A stretch of 64,000 bases of DNA from CAYTSA01 sp964440345 (GCA_964440345.1 CAYTSA010000002.1:57539-121538), one strand, 5' to 3'. Positions 53,122 to 62,266 are shown, counted from the stretch's first letter. Made by a program: numbers and translations. Notes: generated from the letters alone by a model not told the origin.

Positions 53122-53478
53122 TTATGGGTAGTGCTGCATGCAGTATCGTTCGCAGAGGATATCCGCCTGTTGCACGCGGCTGGCGCAGCCGTCCAGCACG
53201 TGCCTGGCCCATTTGCCGCGCCGCACGTCTTCGCAGGCTTCAGTGCAGGCGGTGCGACTGGCGTGTTTTGTTTTCGTCACCTCTGTGAAAGCGCTGCAAA
53301 TGGCGTCTTCGGCGCCAGGGTCGCAAGGATCGTCGGTCATGGTCCCGTCCCAGTCGGTCACCCCTTCAGAAAAAAAGCACTGGAACGTGTAGTCGCCCGG
53401 ACTCATAGGCCGGGTCTGGCAGCCGGCGGCCAAAAGCAGGGCTATGGCCGCGGACAAGAATATAGCCGGGAATAACAT
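53122..53478 (-). CDS. Small Cys-rich lipoprotein
   Basis: The 118-residue product has a lipoprotein signal (IFLSAAIALLLAAGC, lipid Cys about 20). The mature part is small and acidic with eight further cysteines (FQCFF, DDPCDPG, AICSAF, RTACTEACED, LDGCAS, DILCERYCMQ), so it is probably disulfide-linked in the periplasm. Its ATG at 53478 has a weak ribosome site; the frame continues upstream into the clpB 3' hairpin without protein character. I do not recognise the family. It lies downstream of clpB, separated by a hairpin. Confidence 0.65.
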   Translation of the reverse strand: MLFPAIFLSAAIALLLAAGCQTRPMSPGDYTFQCFFSEGVTDWDGTMTDDPCDPGAEDAICSAFTEVTKTKHASRTACTEACEDVRRGKWARHVLDGCASRVQQADILCERYCMQHYP

Positions 53479-53541
53479 TTTCACTTGGCTTGCCGCCCTT
53501 GGCCGCGTTCCTGCAGCCGTTGTAAAAAGTTCTGCAAAGAG

Positions 53542-53578
53542 GTTTGGGGAAAACTCTTTCCAGAGTTTCTCCCCAAAC
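53542..53578 (-). terminator. Terminator of the cbpA-cbpM-clpB operon
   Basis: GTTTGGGG, AACTCT, a TTCC loop, AGAGTT and CCCCAAAC form a long interrupted stem just past the clpB stop. On the minus strand CTCTTTGCAGAACTTTTTAC follows. Confidence 0.8.
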
Positions 53579-53584
53579 GTGCTG

Positions 53585-56197
53585 TTACGTGAAAACCAGC
53601 TCGTCGTCACGCGCGTCCACAGTGACGTCGTCGCTGTCGGCTATTGTACCCTCAATGAGTTTTCTGGCAAGCGGGCTCTCCACATTGTGCTGCAGAAAAC
53701 GCAGGATGGGCCGGGCGCCGTAGCCCGGGTCGTAGGCGGATTTGGCGATATACTCCTTGGCCGCGTCTGTAAGGATGACGCCGATCTTGCGCTCGGCCAG
53801 CCGCTTGCGCAGGCCTTCCAATTGCAGCTCGATGATCTGCTTGATCTGCTCTATGAGCAACGGCTTGAATAGCACGATCTCGTCCACCCGGTTCAAAAAC
53901 TCAGGCCGGAACGCCTTGCGCAGTTCAGCCATGACCTCATCGCGCACAGAGCCCATGAACTCGCCGGTTTCGGTGATGCCTTCCAGCAAGTAGTGGGAGC
54001 CCAGGTTTGAGGTCATGATGATGATGGTGTTCTTGAAATCCACCGTGCGGCCGTGACTGTCCGTGAGCCGGCCGTCGTCCAGAATCTGCAGCAAGGTATT
54101 GAACACGTCTGGATGGGCCTTTTCGATTTCGTCAAAAAGAATGACCGAATAGGGCTTGCGTCTCACTGCTTCGGTAAGCTGCCCGCCCTCGTCGTAGCCC
54201 ACATAGCCGGGAGGCGCGCCAATAAGCCGGGATACGGCGTGCTTTTCCATGTATTCGCTCATGTCGATGCGGATAAGATTGTCCTCGGTGTCGAACAGCG
54301 CTGCGGCCAGAGTCTTACACAGCTCGGTCTTGCCCACGCCCGTGGGGCCCAGGAAAATGAAAGAGCCTATGGGCCGGGCCGGGTTCTTCAAGCCGGCGCG
54401 AGCGCGCAGCACGGCTTCAGATACGGCGTCCACGGCCTCTTCCTGGCCCACCACGCGCTGATGCAGCAGGTCGGAAAGCTTGAGCAGCTTTTCGCGCTCG
54501 CCTTCCAGCAGCCGCGAGACTGGAATGCCGGTCCAGCGGGAGACTATTTCCGCCACGTCGTCGGGCGTTACTTCCTCGCGCAGCAGCTGCTTCTGGGCCG
54601 GGCCTTGTCCTGCGGTCTCGTGCTCTCCCTTTTCCGCCTGTCCCAGGCGCTTTTCCAGGTCGTGCAGGGTGGAGTACCGCAGCTCTGCAGCCTTGTTCAG
54701 GTCGTAGTTGCGTTCGGCTTCTTCGATTTCCCGCCGGGTGCGCTCTATTTCCTCGCGCAGCCGGCGCACGCCGTCGATGGAGCCTTTTTCCATTTCCCAC
54801 TGGGTGAGCAGCCGGGTCTGCTCTTCCTTCAAGTCGGCCAGCTCTTCTTCCAGCTTCTCCAGCCGCTCGCGGGAGGCCTCGTCCTTTTCCCGGCGCAACG
54901 CTGTCTGCTCTATCTCCAACTGCATGATGCGCCGGTTGATTTCGTCTATCTCCGTGGGCAGAGAGTCTATCTCTGTGCGGATCATTGCCCCGGCCTCGTC
55001 GATGAGGTCTATGGCCTTGTCTGGCAGGTTGCGGTCGGTGATGTACCGGTGGCTGAGCACCGCGGCCTCCACCAGTGCGCCGTCGTTGATGCGCACGCCG
55101 TGGTGCACCTCAAACCGCTCCGAGAGACCACGAAGAATGGAGATGGTGTCCTCCACGCTGGGCTCGCCCACCAGCACCGGCTGGAAGCGGCGCTCCAGGG
55201 CCGGGTCTTTTTCAATGTACTTGCGGTACTCATCCAGGGTGGTGGCGCCGATGCAGTGCAGCTCGCCCCGCGCCAACATGGGCTTGAGCAGGTTGCCGGC
55301 GTCCATGGAGCCTTCTGTCTTGCCTGCGCCCACGATGGTGTGCAGCTCGTCGATAAACAGGATGATCCGGCCCTCTGATTTCTGCACCTCCTTGAGCACG
55401 GCTTTGAGCCGCTCTTCAAACTCGCCGCGGTACTTAGCGCCGGCAATGAGCGAGCCCATGTCCAAAGCAAAAATGATCTTTTCTTTTAGGCCTTCGGGCA
55501 CATCGCCCTTGAGGATGCGGTGGGCCAAACCTTCCACGATGGCAGTCTTGCCCACTCCAGCCTCGCCAATCATCACCGGGTTGTTCTTGGTGCGCCGGGA
55601 GAGGATGCGAATGGTGCGGCGTATCTCACTGTCGCGGCCTATGACCGGGTCCAGCTTGTTGTTCCGGGCGTCCTCCACGAGGTCGCGGCCATACTTTTTC
55701 AGGGCGTCGTAGGAGCCTTCGGGGTTGTCTGAGGTCACCCGCTGGGAGCCGCGGACTTCGGTCAAAGCGCCGAGGACCTTTTCCGGGGTCAGGCCAAACT
55801 GTTTGTTCACCCGGCCTGCGGGCTTGGAGTCCGGCTCTTCCAGCAATGAGAGAAACAGGTGCTCCACGCTAACGTACTCGTCCTGCATGCGCTTGGCCAT
55901 GTCCATGGCCTTGACCAGAATCTGGTTCAGCCGCTGGGTGACGACTATCTGCCCCTGCTCTGCGCCGGGCCCGCTCACCTTGGGCAGCTTTTCCAGCTCC
56001 TTGGCCACGGCCCGGGCGTAAGCGTCCGGCGCCACGCCCACGGCTTCGAGAAGTCTGGGGGTCAACCCCTGCTCCTGCTCGGCCAGGGCCAGCAGCAGAT
56101 GCTCTGCATCCACCTGCTGGTGTCCTTCGCGCACGGCCGCAGCCTGAGCTGCAGTCAGCGCCTCCTGTGATTTTTGCGTCAATTTATTCATATCCAT
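53585..56197 (-). CDS. clpB: ClpB (Hsp104-type) protein disaggregase
   Basis: The 870-residue protein is full length. An N-domain (MDMNKLTQKSQEALTAAQ) is followed by AAA domain 1 (Walker A GEAGVGKTAIVEGLAHR, VILFIDELHTIVGAGK-like block) and the long coiled middle domain (about 400-520) that docks DnaK. AAA domain 2 has Walker A GPTGVGKTELCK, VILFDEIEKAHPDVFN and SNLGSHYLL. It threads aggregated proteins with DnaK help. The ATG at 56197 follows AGGAGGGTATACCA; an upstream extension is not ClpB-like. It is third in the cbpA-cbpM-clpB operon, which joins a J-protein, its modulator and the disaggregase. Confidence 0.98.
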   Translation of the reverse strand: MDMNKLTQKSQEALTAAQAAAVREGHQQVDAEHLLLALAEQEQGLTPRLLEAVGVAPDAYARAVAKELEKLPKVSGPGAEQGQIVVTQRLNQILVKAMDMAKRMQDEYVSVEHLFLSLLEEPDSKPAGRVNKQFGLTPEKVLGALTEVRGSQRVTSDNPEGSYDALKKYGRDLVEDARNNKLDPVIGRDSEIRRTIRILSRRTKNNPVMIGEAGVGKTAIVEGLAHRILKGDVPEGLKEKIIFALDMGSLIAGAKYRGEFEERLKAVLKEVQKSEGRIILFIDELHTIVGAGKTEGSMDAGNLLKPMLARGELHCIGATTLDEYRKYIEKDPALERRFQPVLVGEPSVEDTISILRGLSERFEVHHGVRINDGALVEAAVLSHRYITDRNLPDKAIDLIDEAGAMIRTEIDSLPTEIDEINRRIMQLEIEQTALRREKDEASRERLEKLEEELADLKEEQTRLLTQWEMEKGSIDGVRRLREEIERTRREIEEAERNYDLNKAAELRYSTLHDLEKRLGQAEKGEHETAGQGPAQKQLLREEVTPDDVAEIVSRWTGIPVSRLLEGEREKLLKLSDLLHQRVVGQEEAVDAVSEAVLRARAGLKNPARPIGSFIFLGPTGVGKTELCKTLAAALFDTEDNLIRIDMSEYMEKHAVSRLIGAPPGYVGYDEGGQLTEAVRRKPYSVILFDEIEKAHPDVFNTLLQILDDGRLTDSHGRTVDFKNTIIIMTSNLGSHYLLEGITETGEFMGSVRDEVMAELRKAFRPEFLNRVDEIVLFKPLLIEQIKQIIELQLEGLRKRLAERKIGVILTDAAKEYIAKSAYDPGYGARPILRFLQHNVESPLARKLIEGTIADSDDVTVDARDDELVFT

Positions 56198-56216
56198 TGG
56201 TATACCCTCCTGAAAA

Positions 56217-56531
56217 TCAGCTGAGCAAGCGCTCCATCTCCCGGACCTTTTGCTCCAGAAACTCAATGCGCTCCAGCAGATCGACGACAATGGTTCCGCC
56301 CGCCAGGTTGAGTTCGAAATCCTGACACAGCCGCTCCATTTTCCGCAGCCGGTAGACGTCCACCGTTCTGAACAGGTAGCCGCCGCCGGAAGTTCTCCTG
56401 GGAGTCAGCCAACCGAGCTCTATCAGCTCGCCCAGCCGCGTGGGGTGCACGCCGGTTTGTTGCGTGAACGCAGCCCAGGATATGTACGCAGACCGGGCAG
56501 GAGCGCTTTCTATGATGCGTATGCTGTCCAT
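56217..56531 (-). CDS. cbpM: Chaperone modulator CbpM (MerR-like fold)
   Basis: This 104-residue protein is CbpM-like: a short winged-helix MerR segment (GVHPTRLGELIELGWLTPRRT, YLFRTVDVYRLRKMERLCQDFELNL) and a C-terminal coiled helix (VVDLLERIEFLEQKVREMERLL). In E. coli CbpM binds the J-domain of CbpA and blocks it, though a DNA-binding role as in HspR is an alternative for MerR-like genes near chaperones. It lies 27 bp downstream of cbpA and 19 bp upstream of clpB. The start ATG at 56531 has a modest ribosome site (CAGGGAAAGAGT region). Confidence 0.9.
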   Translation of the reverse strand: MDSIRIIESAPARSAYISWAAFTQQTGVHPTRLGELIELGWLTPRRTSGGGYLFRTVDVYRLRKMERLCQDFELNLAGGTIVVDLLERIEFLEQKVREMERLLS

Positions 56532-56558
56532 ACTCTTTCCCTGTTGCTGTCAATACTG

Positions 56559-57521
56559 TTAAAAATCCCTGGGGCTGAAGCCAGACTCTTTTGCTAGCTT
56601 TTCCCACAGCTCCTTTTCCGCGTCCGAGGGGTTTTTGGGCGTACGGATCATCATGCGCACCAGCTGGTCGCCTTTCTGGCCGCCGTAGCCCAAGCCCTTG
56701 CCGCGCAGCCGTAGCTTCTTGCCGCTGTCCACCCCGGCTGGAATGTTCAGGTCCACGTCCCCGTCCATGGTAGGCGCGCGCACCTTGCCGCCCAAGGCGG
56801 CTTCCCAAGGGGCCAGGGGCAGGTCCAGCACGATGTTGTCCCCATCCAGAGAAAACCGTGGGTGCGGCGCAATGCGCACCTTCAAGTACAAATCTCCTGC
56901 CGGGCCTCCGCCCGGTCCGGGGTTGCCCCGGCCAGCCAAACGAATTTTGGCGCCGTTGCGCACCCCTGGGGGAATGTTCACGTCAAAGGTGCGCGTAGCA
57001 GGCGCGGCGCCTGGCTGCTGCTCCTGCAGGGATATGGTCTTGGAGCCGCCAGCGTAAGCTTCTTCCAGGCTCAGCTCCAGATTAGCCTCCACGTCGCCGC
57101 CTCGGCGCGGGCGCTGGGTGAAACCGCTACGACCGCCCATGCCGCCGCCCATGCCGCCGCCCATGCCGCCGCCCATCCCAAAGATGGTTTCAAAAAAATC
57201 GCTAAAGCCTGCAGCGTCAAAGCCGCCTTGGCCCCCGCCAAAGTCAAAGCGAATGTTTTCGTAGCCTGGGGGCGGACGAAAATCCTGCCCGTGCTGCCAG
57301 TTGGGGCCCAGCTGGTCGTACATTTTCCGTTTTTCCGGGTCCTTAAGCACCTCGTACGCCTCATTCACTTCCTTGAACTTTGTCTCGGCGTCTGGATTGT
57401 CCGGGTTCAGGTCTGGGTGGTGCTTGCGGGCCAGTTTCTTGAACGCTTTGGCGATCTCTTCCTGGCTGGCGCTTTTTTCCACCCCGAGAATTTTGTAATA
57501 GTCCTTGTATTCCACGCTCAT
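56559..57521 (-). CDS. cbpA: J-domain co-chaperone CbpA (DnaJ class II)
   Basis: The 320-residue protein has an N-terminal J-domain with the HPD triplet (KHHPDLNPDNPDAE) and KMYDQLGPNW. A Gly/Phe-Met linker contains GMGGGMGGGMGGG encoded by 12-bp units near 57140-57175. Two substrate domains follow (GGDVEANLELSLEEAYAG, PPGVRNGAKIRLAGRGN, LRLRGKGLGYGGQKGDQ). The DnaJ zinc-finger cysteines are absent, which fits CbpA. The ATG at 57521 follows AAGGAG; an earlier in-frame start eight codons upstream is less likely. A TTGACA/TATTTT promoter lies upstream. Confidence 0.95.
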   Translation of the reverse strand: MSVEYKDYYKILGVEKSASQEEIAKAFKKLARKHHPDLNPDNPDAETKFKEVNEAYEVLKDPEKRKMYDQLGPNWQHGQDFRPPPGYENIRFDFGGGQGGFDAAGFSDFFETIFGMGGGMGGGMGGGMGGRSGFTQRPRRGGDVEANLELSLEEAYAGGSKTISLQEQQPGAAPATRTFDVNIPPGVRNGAKIRLAGRGNPGPGGGPAGDLYLKVRIAPHPRFSLDGDNIVLDLPLAPWEAALGGKVRAPTMDGDVDLNIPAGVDSGKKLRLRGKGLGYGGQKGDQLVRMMIRTPKNPSDAEKELWEKLAKESGFSPRDF

Positions 57522-57566
57522 CTCCAGTAGCTCCTTATATATCAATCTCGGCTGAGAACTTTTTTA

Positions 57567-57594
57567 AAAATAACACCCTGAAACATACTGTCAA
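57567..57594 (-). promoter_or_regulatory. Candidate promoter of cbpA-cbpM-clpB
   Basis: On the minus strand TTGACA (57594-57589), a 16-bp spacer and TATTTT (57572-57567) lie 46 bp upstream of cbpA. It matches the dnaK promoter layout (TTGACG, 16 bp, TATTTT). Confidence 0.6.
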
Positions 57595-57609
57595 GTATCT
57601 GACGCAGCA

Positions 57610-58701
57610 ATGAACAGTATATCAACCAGAAGCTTGCCGGTGCTCATGCACCATTACATCAGCCCGCACGACAACGCCATTGCCGTGGAGCCAGCGCTGT
57701 TTTGCGAGCACTGCCGGGCCATGCAGCGTAGCGGCTGGCGGGGAATTAGCCTGGAGGAAGCCGAAGACTATCTGCTGCGGGGCAAGAATCTGCCTCGCAA
57801 AAGCGTACTGATCACTTTTGACGACGGTTATCTTGACAATTTTCTCTACGGGCTGCCTGCCTTGGAGGAGTATGGCCATTGCGGCGTTGTTTTCGCCATT
57901 GCGGACCGGCTGGAAGCAGGGGACGCCATCCGGGAGCTTACCCCGAACATCCAAGAACGCATCCACAACCCGGTGCAACCGGACGACCTGGGCCAGCCGG
58001 CGCGCAAGGACGTCTACCTGAATACGGCGGAAGCCCGAGCCATGGAGTCAACCGGCCGCGTTCGTCTGGCCGGGCACTCCATGCGCCACCAAGGTGTTTT
58101 TCTGGGGCCAGAATACGAAGGGTTTTATTATCCGGCTGGCGGCAAACAGTTTCGCTATCCGCCCGAGGACGAGCCGCCCTGGGGGCTGCCCCTGTTTTAT
58201 ACCGGGCCGGCCCTGGCCAACCGGGCCTGGCTGCCGTCTGAGGAGCTGCTGTACATCGTGCGCGACACTGTGCCCCAGGTCCCAGCGCTGGCCTACCGCT
58301 TTTTCCATGAAGGCGGGGCGGCGCAGTTGGAGAAGGCCCTGTCAAAGCTGGAAAAGGAGCGCTGGGGCCGCCAGGAAGAGCCTGTTGAATTTTTAAACAG
58401 GCTACGGGCGGACCTGGCCATGTCCCGCCGCTCTCTGGCCATAACGCTGGACCGGCCAGCCGGCTCCATCATTTCCATGGCCTGGCCTTGGGGCGCCAGC
58501 TGTCCTGAAGCGATGGACCTGGCCAAGGACGTGGGCTTTCAAGTATTTTTCGACGTCTCGCCGGGCCCCAATCTCCCCGCAGCGCCAGACCACGTACACC
58601 GCTTCAAGGTACGGGCAAAACCTCCCTGGTGGCTGCTGTCCAGACTGTGGATATACTCCCGGCCCCTGGCCGCCAAGGTCTACGCCCGTTTTCACGGGTA
58701 G
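57610..58701 (+). CDS. Polysaccharide deacetylase (NodB-fold) family protein
   Basis: This 363-residue protein contains the NodB catalytic pattern: VLITFDDGYLDNFLYGLPAL with the Asp-Asp pair, and a HxxxH metal pair in LAGHSMRHQG. It probably removes acetyl or related groups from a polysaccharide. No signal peptide is visible, so it may act in the cytosol on lipid-linked sugars, like several such enzymes in surface-glycan pathways; this is inference. The start ATG at 57610 has no strong ribosome site. It is divergent from cbpA and co-directional with the HD-GYP-like gene 46 bp downstream. Confidence 0.85.
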   Translation: MNSISTRSLPVLMHHYISPHDNAIAVEPALFCEHCRAMQRSGWRGISLEEAEDYLLRGKNLPRKSVLITFDDGYLDNFLYGLPALEEYGHCGVVFAIADRLEAGDAIRELTPNIQERIHNPVQPDDLGQPARKDVYLNTAEARAMESTGRVRLAGHSMRHQGVFLGPEYEGFYYPAGGKQFRYPPEDEPPWGLPLFYTGPALANRAWLPSEELLYIVRDTVPQVPALAYRFFHEGGAAQLEKALSKLEKERWGRQEEPVEFLNRLRADLAMSRRSLAITLDRPAGSIISMAWPWGASCPEAMDLAKDVGFQVFFDVSPGPNLPAAPDHVHRFKVRAKPPWWLLSRLWIYSRPLAAKVYARFHG

Positions 58702-58747
58702 CAGGTCATGTACAACCTCGTGTTTTCGTCTTATATTCCCTCCCATC

Positions 58748-59815
58748 ATGTCACGAACGTACATACACCCGGGCGGGCCAGCGCATACGCCTGAAGAAGA
58801 GGCGCGGTATTTCCCTGTTTCCCCTTCGGTCATACTTCCCCGTTTTCAAGGCGAGTTTGGCATCTACCTGCGCCAAAACAACCAGTACGTACTCTACACC
58901 AGCCAGGGCCAGTCCCTTACCCAGAAACAACGGTCCAACCTGCTCCTCATGGGCGTGCAAGCCATCTATATAAAGGAGCGTGAAAAAAAGGACTACGACG
59001 AATATCTGTGGAAAAACCTGGGCCGGCTGCTGGATGACGAGCACATTTCCACCAAGCAGCGCTCCGCCATCTGGTACCAGGGTTCTGTGTCGCTGGTGCA
59101 GAACGTTTTCGAAGAAAAACTTCCCTCGCCCCTGAACAAAACAGCCTACAACAACATTCTGAAAATGGTGAAGAACTCCATCCTGTATTTCAAGAAGGAA
59201 GGGGTCATCAAAGAGATCATGAAGCTGGTGTCCAAGGGCTTCAAGGATTATCAGCACGCCGTGGGGACCATGTGCTTAACCATGTTTCTGCTGCAAACCT
59301 ACACCAAGGATGTGGACGACGAATTGCTGTTGCGTTGTTGCATAGGCGCTATGCTGCATGACATAGGCAAATGCCGGCTGCCAGAACCGCTGCTGAGCCG
59401 CAACCCAGACGTGCTTATGGACGAGGACCTGCAGGCCTTCCAGTCGCACCCGAACCTGGGCGCAGGGCTCTGCGTGGAGCTGAACCTGAACGTGGAAACC
59501 TTTCACTGCATTCTTTTCCACCACGAGCTGGACAGCGGCGAAGGCTTCCCCTCCGGCCTGTCCGCCGACTCCATTCCCTGGTACGTCAAGGTGCTGCGGC
59601 TGTGCAACGTGTACGACAACTACACCCGGCCCACCCCCTGGCGACGGGCGGACAGACCCTTTGACGCGCTGCAGCGCATCAAGAACCGCAAGCATTTTTT
59701 TGGCGAAGAGTACATCAAGCGGCTCATACTTATTTTAGGCAACGCCGAGGTTATTGAATCGGAAGAAGGGCTGAACTCCAAAAAGAAAATCAAAAATTTC
59801 TACGATTCGCTATAG
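58748..59815 (+). CDS. HD-GYP-like domain protein
   Basis: This 355-residue protein has an N-terminal region (about 20-110) resembling the small domain before some HD-GYP proteins (FGIYLRQNNQYVLYTSQGQSL), then an HD domain with metal ligands in QHAVGT, GAMLHDIGKCRLP and SHPNLGA. FHHELDSGEGFPSGL replaces the classical HHExxDGxGYP (GFP for GYP). HD-GYP proteins hydrolyse c-di-GMP; the altered motif leaves activity open. The ATG has a weak ribosome site and follows the deacetylase by 46 bp, so they may share a transcript. Confidence 0.85.
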   Translation: MSRTYIHPGGPAHTPEEEARYFPVSPSVILPRFQGEFGIYLRQNNQYVLYTSQGQSLTQKQRSNLLLMGVQAIYIKEREKKDYDEYLWKNLGRLLDDEHISTKQRSAIWYQGSVSLVQNVFEEKLPSPLNKTAYNNILKMVKNSILYFKKEGVIKEIMKLVSKGFKDYQHAVGTMCLTMFLLQTYTKDVDDELLLRCCIGAMLHDIGKCRLPEPLLSRNPDVLMDEDLQAFQSHPNLGAGLCVELNLNVETFHCILFHHELDSGEGFPSGLSADSIPWYVKVLRLCNVYDNYTRPTPWRRADRPFDALQRIKNRKHFFGEEYIKRLILILGNAEVIESEEGLNSKKKIKNFYDSL

Positions 59816-59840
59816 ACTGAGTTACCCAATCGAAAAAGTT

Positions 59841-59856
59841 CACTGAGGTCTCAGTG
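59841..59856. repeat. Small palindrome between convergent genes
   Basis: CACTGAG-GT-CTCAGTG is a perfect 7-bp stem with a 2-nt centre, 25 bp past the HD-GYP-like stop. No T-run follows, so a terminator role is uncertain. Confidence 0.4.
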
Positions 59857-59944
59857 CGCCAGGACGGCGTACTCGGACACTTCGAAAAAGCAAAGTATCC
59901 GTGGCGGGTCTGCCCGCAAGGCTGGCAGGACAAAGAACAGGCCT

Positions 59945-62266
59945 CTACTCGGTCCGCATGTCCTCGATTACCTGGCGCAGCCCCTGCACCTGTTCCACCA
60001 GTTGAGATATGGCCTTGGCGGCGGCGGCCATGCCTTCTGACGTGTCCGCGCTGATGCGGTTCACCTCTTCGACCACAGTAGTCATCTCGTCGCTGGCCGC
60101 GGACTGTTCTTCGCTGGCTGCGGCAATGGCCTGCACCTGGCCGGCGTTGTTTTTGACCAGCTCCACGATTTCCTCCAGCACCTGGCCAGAGGCGGCGGCC
60201 ATCTCTGAACTCTTGCCAATGCTCTCCGCCGCAGAGCGGGTGGCCTCCATGGATGTCCGCGCCCCGGTCTGAATCTGCGATATGGACTGGGAGACCTCTT
60301 TGGTAGCCTGCATGGTCTTTTCCGCCAGCTTGCGCACCTCGTCCGCCACCACGGCAAAGCCGCGGCCAGCTTCGCCCGCCCGGGCTGCTTCGATGGCGGC
60401 GTTCAAGGCCAGCAAGTTGGTCTGGTCCGCAATATCTTCAATAACAGTGATAATCTGGTCGATTGATTCAGCCTGGCGGCCCAGAGAATCCATGTTGCCC
60501 CGCAAAGACTCCGCCTGGTCGCGCACGCCGTCTATGGACTGGATGACCTGCCGGACCACGTTTTGGCCCTGCTCTGCTTTTTCCCGGGCTTCGCCGGCGT
60601 TGGCGGAGGCCTCGGCTGCGTTCTGGGCCACATTAAGCACAGAGCCGTTCATCTGGTCCATGGAGGAGGCCATGGCCTGCAGCCGGTCAGCCTGTTCGCC
60701 AGCGCCTGTGCTGGCCGACTGGACCTGGCCGGAAAGACTTTCGGCGGCCTGCTGCGCCCTGGCCACTATGTCCATGGCCTGGTTGGCGGCCTGAGCAATT
60801 TTTTCGTTCTTGGCCCGGATCAGGGCTTCCTGCTCACGCACCGTTGTCAGGTCATAATATAAGGTGAAAACGCCGATACGATTATTGTCCATGTCGAAAA
60901 CCGGGTTGGCGTTCACCAGCAGCGTGTGCTCCTTGCCAGCCCCGTCTGTAACCTGCATTTCGCCTTCCAGCCGCTTGCTTTCCACCAGGGCCTTGTCAGA
61001 ACGGGTGGCGCGCGAGGCGTCTCCAAAGAAAAACTCGCCCGCTTTTTTGCCATAGTAATCTTCCGGTCTGCCCTGTTTGCCCATCACCTGCATGAGCTGA
61101 CTGTTGGTGCGGGTAATGAGGCCCTCGGAATCCAGTACTAAGTAAGGAAAGGCGGTTGAAATTGCGTCCAGCACTCCCTCAGAAAATCCAAGCTTGTCTT
61201 TAAGCTGGATCACCATGTTTTCCAAATTTTCCGCCAGCTGGGCCATCTCATACTTGAAGTTGCCCTCCAACCGGACGGAGAAATCGCCGTGGGCCACCTT
61301 TGTGGTGTACTCCTCCACCCTGCGTAGCGGCTGCACCAGCAAGTTGCGCATCATAAACACAATAAGGCCCACCAACATGACCACCAAGCCAGCGCCTGCA
61401 AGCAACATGGTGTTCTGCATGCGCTGGGGCGCGGCGGTCAACTCCTGCATTTCCATGGACACGACTGCGCGCCAGCCATTGCGCTCCAGGGTCTGCACAG
61501 CGGCAAACATCTTTTTGCCCCCGCTCTCATACTCCACCACGCCTTGTTTCTGCTCAGCCAGCGCCACACCGTACGCGGAGCCGTCAGCAAGAATCAGGTC
61601 CGGGTCCTTGCGGTTGGCGATGAACTTGCCCTGGGCGTCCAGGACAGCGGCAAAACCGGTTTCGCCCACATTGACAGTATCGATGAAATGCTGGGCAAAA
61701 AGCTCCCAGCGGGGAAATATGGCCAAGCCGCCAGCGATATCGCCGCCCAAGTCGTACACAGCCGAAGCCACTGGAAAAACAATGACGCCATCGCCGGACC
61801 GGGCCCTGATAAGCGAATCGCCCACATAGCCCTCTGCCCCGCCCAAAATGGCCTTGACGTACTCCCGGTCGGCTATTTCTACGTCCACCAAGTCCTGGCC
61901 TTGCGCATCATAGCCTGCGATAATGTACCCTTCGTAATCAAAAAGCAGTATCGCCTGCAGATTGCCGTAGCCTTTCATGAAATCCTGGATGATTTTCTGG
62001 GCGTCCTTGACAAAGTAATCGGACTGCAAGGCCGACTGGAAGGCCGACTGTTTGGACAGCGACACGGCCATGGCTTCAGCGTTCTGCACGTAATTTTCCA
62101 TGACCCGCACGGTAGACTTGGCTACGTTGCGCATAGTATCTTCTTCCAACTGCATAGCCACCTCTTTGGAAGAGGTGGAAGCGTAGAAAACCAAGCCGCC
62201 GACGGCGACAACAACGGAAAAAAACACTGCCAGAGCCACCGGCGTGTTGATGCTGGAAAATTTCAT
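59945..62266 (-). CDS. Methyl-accepting chemotaxis protein with dCache and PAS domains
   Basis: This 773-residue receptor has a first membrane helix (PVALAVFFSVVVAVGGLVFYA), then a periplasmic double-Cache domain of about 250 residues (AILLFDYEGYIIAGYDAQG, DREYVKAILGG, AVLDAQGKFIANRKDPDLI, NGWRAVVSMEMQEL). A second helix (LLAGAGLVVMLVGLIVFMM), HAMP, a cytosolic PAS domain (about 385-500) and the signalling domain follow (TNLLALNAAIEAARAGEAG). The PAS domain lets it also sense internal cues. There is no C-terminal pentapeptide (ends EDMRTE). The ATG at 62266 follows CGGGAGACGAT; a start 15 codons earlier is less likely. The gene is convergent with the HD-GYP-like gene. Confidence 0.95.
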   Translation of the reverse strand: MKFSSINTPVALAVFFSVVVAVGGLVFYASTSSKEVAMQLEEDTMRNVAKSTVRVMENYVQNAEAMAVSLSKQSAFQSALQSDYFVKDAQKIIQDFMKGYGNLQAILLFDYEGYIIAGYDAQGQDLVDVEIADREYVKAILGGAEGYVGDSLIRARSGDGVIVFPVASAVYDLGGDIAGGLAIFPRWELFAQHFIDTVNVGETGFAAVLDAQGKFIANRKDPDLILADGSAYGVALAEQKQGVVEYESGGKKMFAAVQTLERNGWRAVVSMEMQELTAAPQRMQNTMLLAGAGLVVMLVGLIVFMMRNLLVQPLRRVEEYTTKVAHGDFSVRLEGNFKYEMAQLAENLENMVIQLKDKLGFSEGVLDAISTAFPYLVLDSEGLITRTNSQLMQVMGKQGRPEDYYGKKAGEFFFGDASRATRSDKALVESKRLEGEMQVTDGAGKEHTLLVNANPVFDMDNNRIGVFTLYYDLTTVREQEALIRAKNEKIAQAANQAMDIVARAQQAAESLSGQVQSASTGAGEQADRLQAMASSMDQMNGSVLNVAQNAAEASANAGEAREKAEQGQNVVRQVIQSIDGVRDQAESLRGNMDSLGRQAESIDQIITVIEDIADQTNLLALNAAIEAARAGEAGRGFAVVADEVRKLAEKTMQATKEVSQSISQIQTGARTSMEATRSAAESIGKSSEMAAASGQVLEEIVELVKNNAGQVQAIAAASEEQSAASDEMTTVVEEVNRISADTSEGMAAAAKAISQLVEQVQGLRQVIEDMRTE

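Noticed and set aside
54053..55378. A 441-codon plus-strand open frame
   Set aside because: Antisense to clpB, whose AAA motifs are complete.
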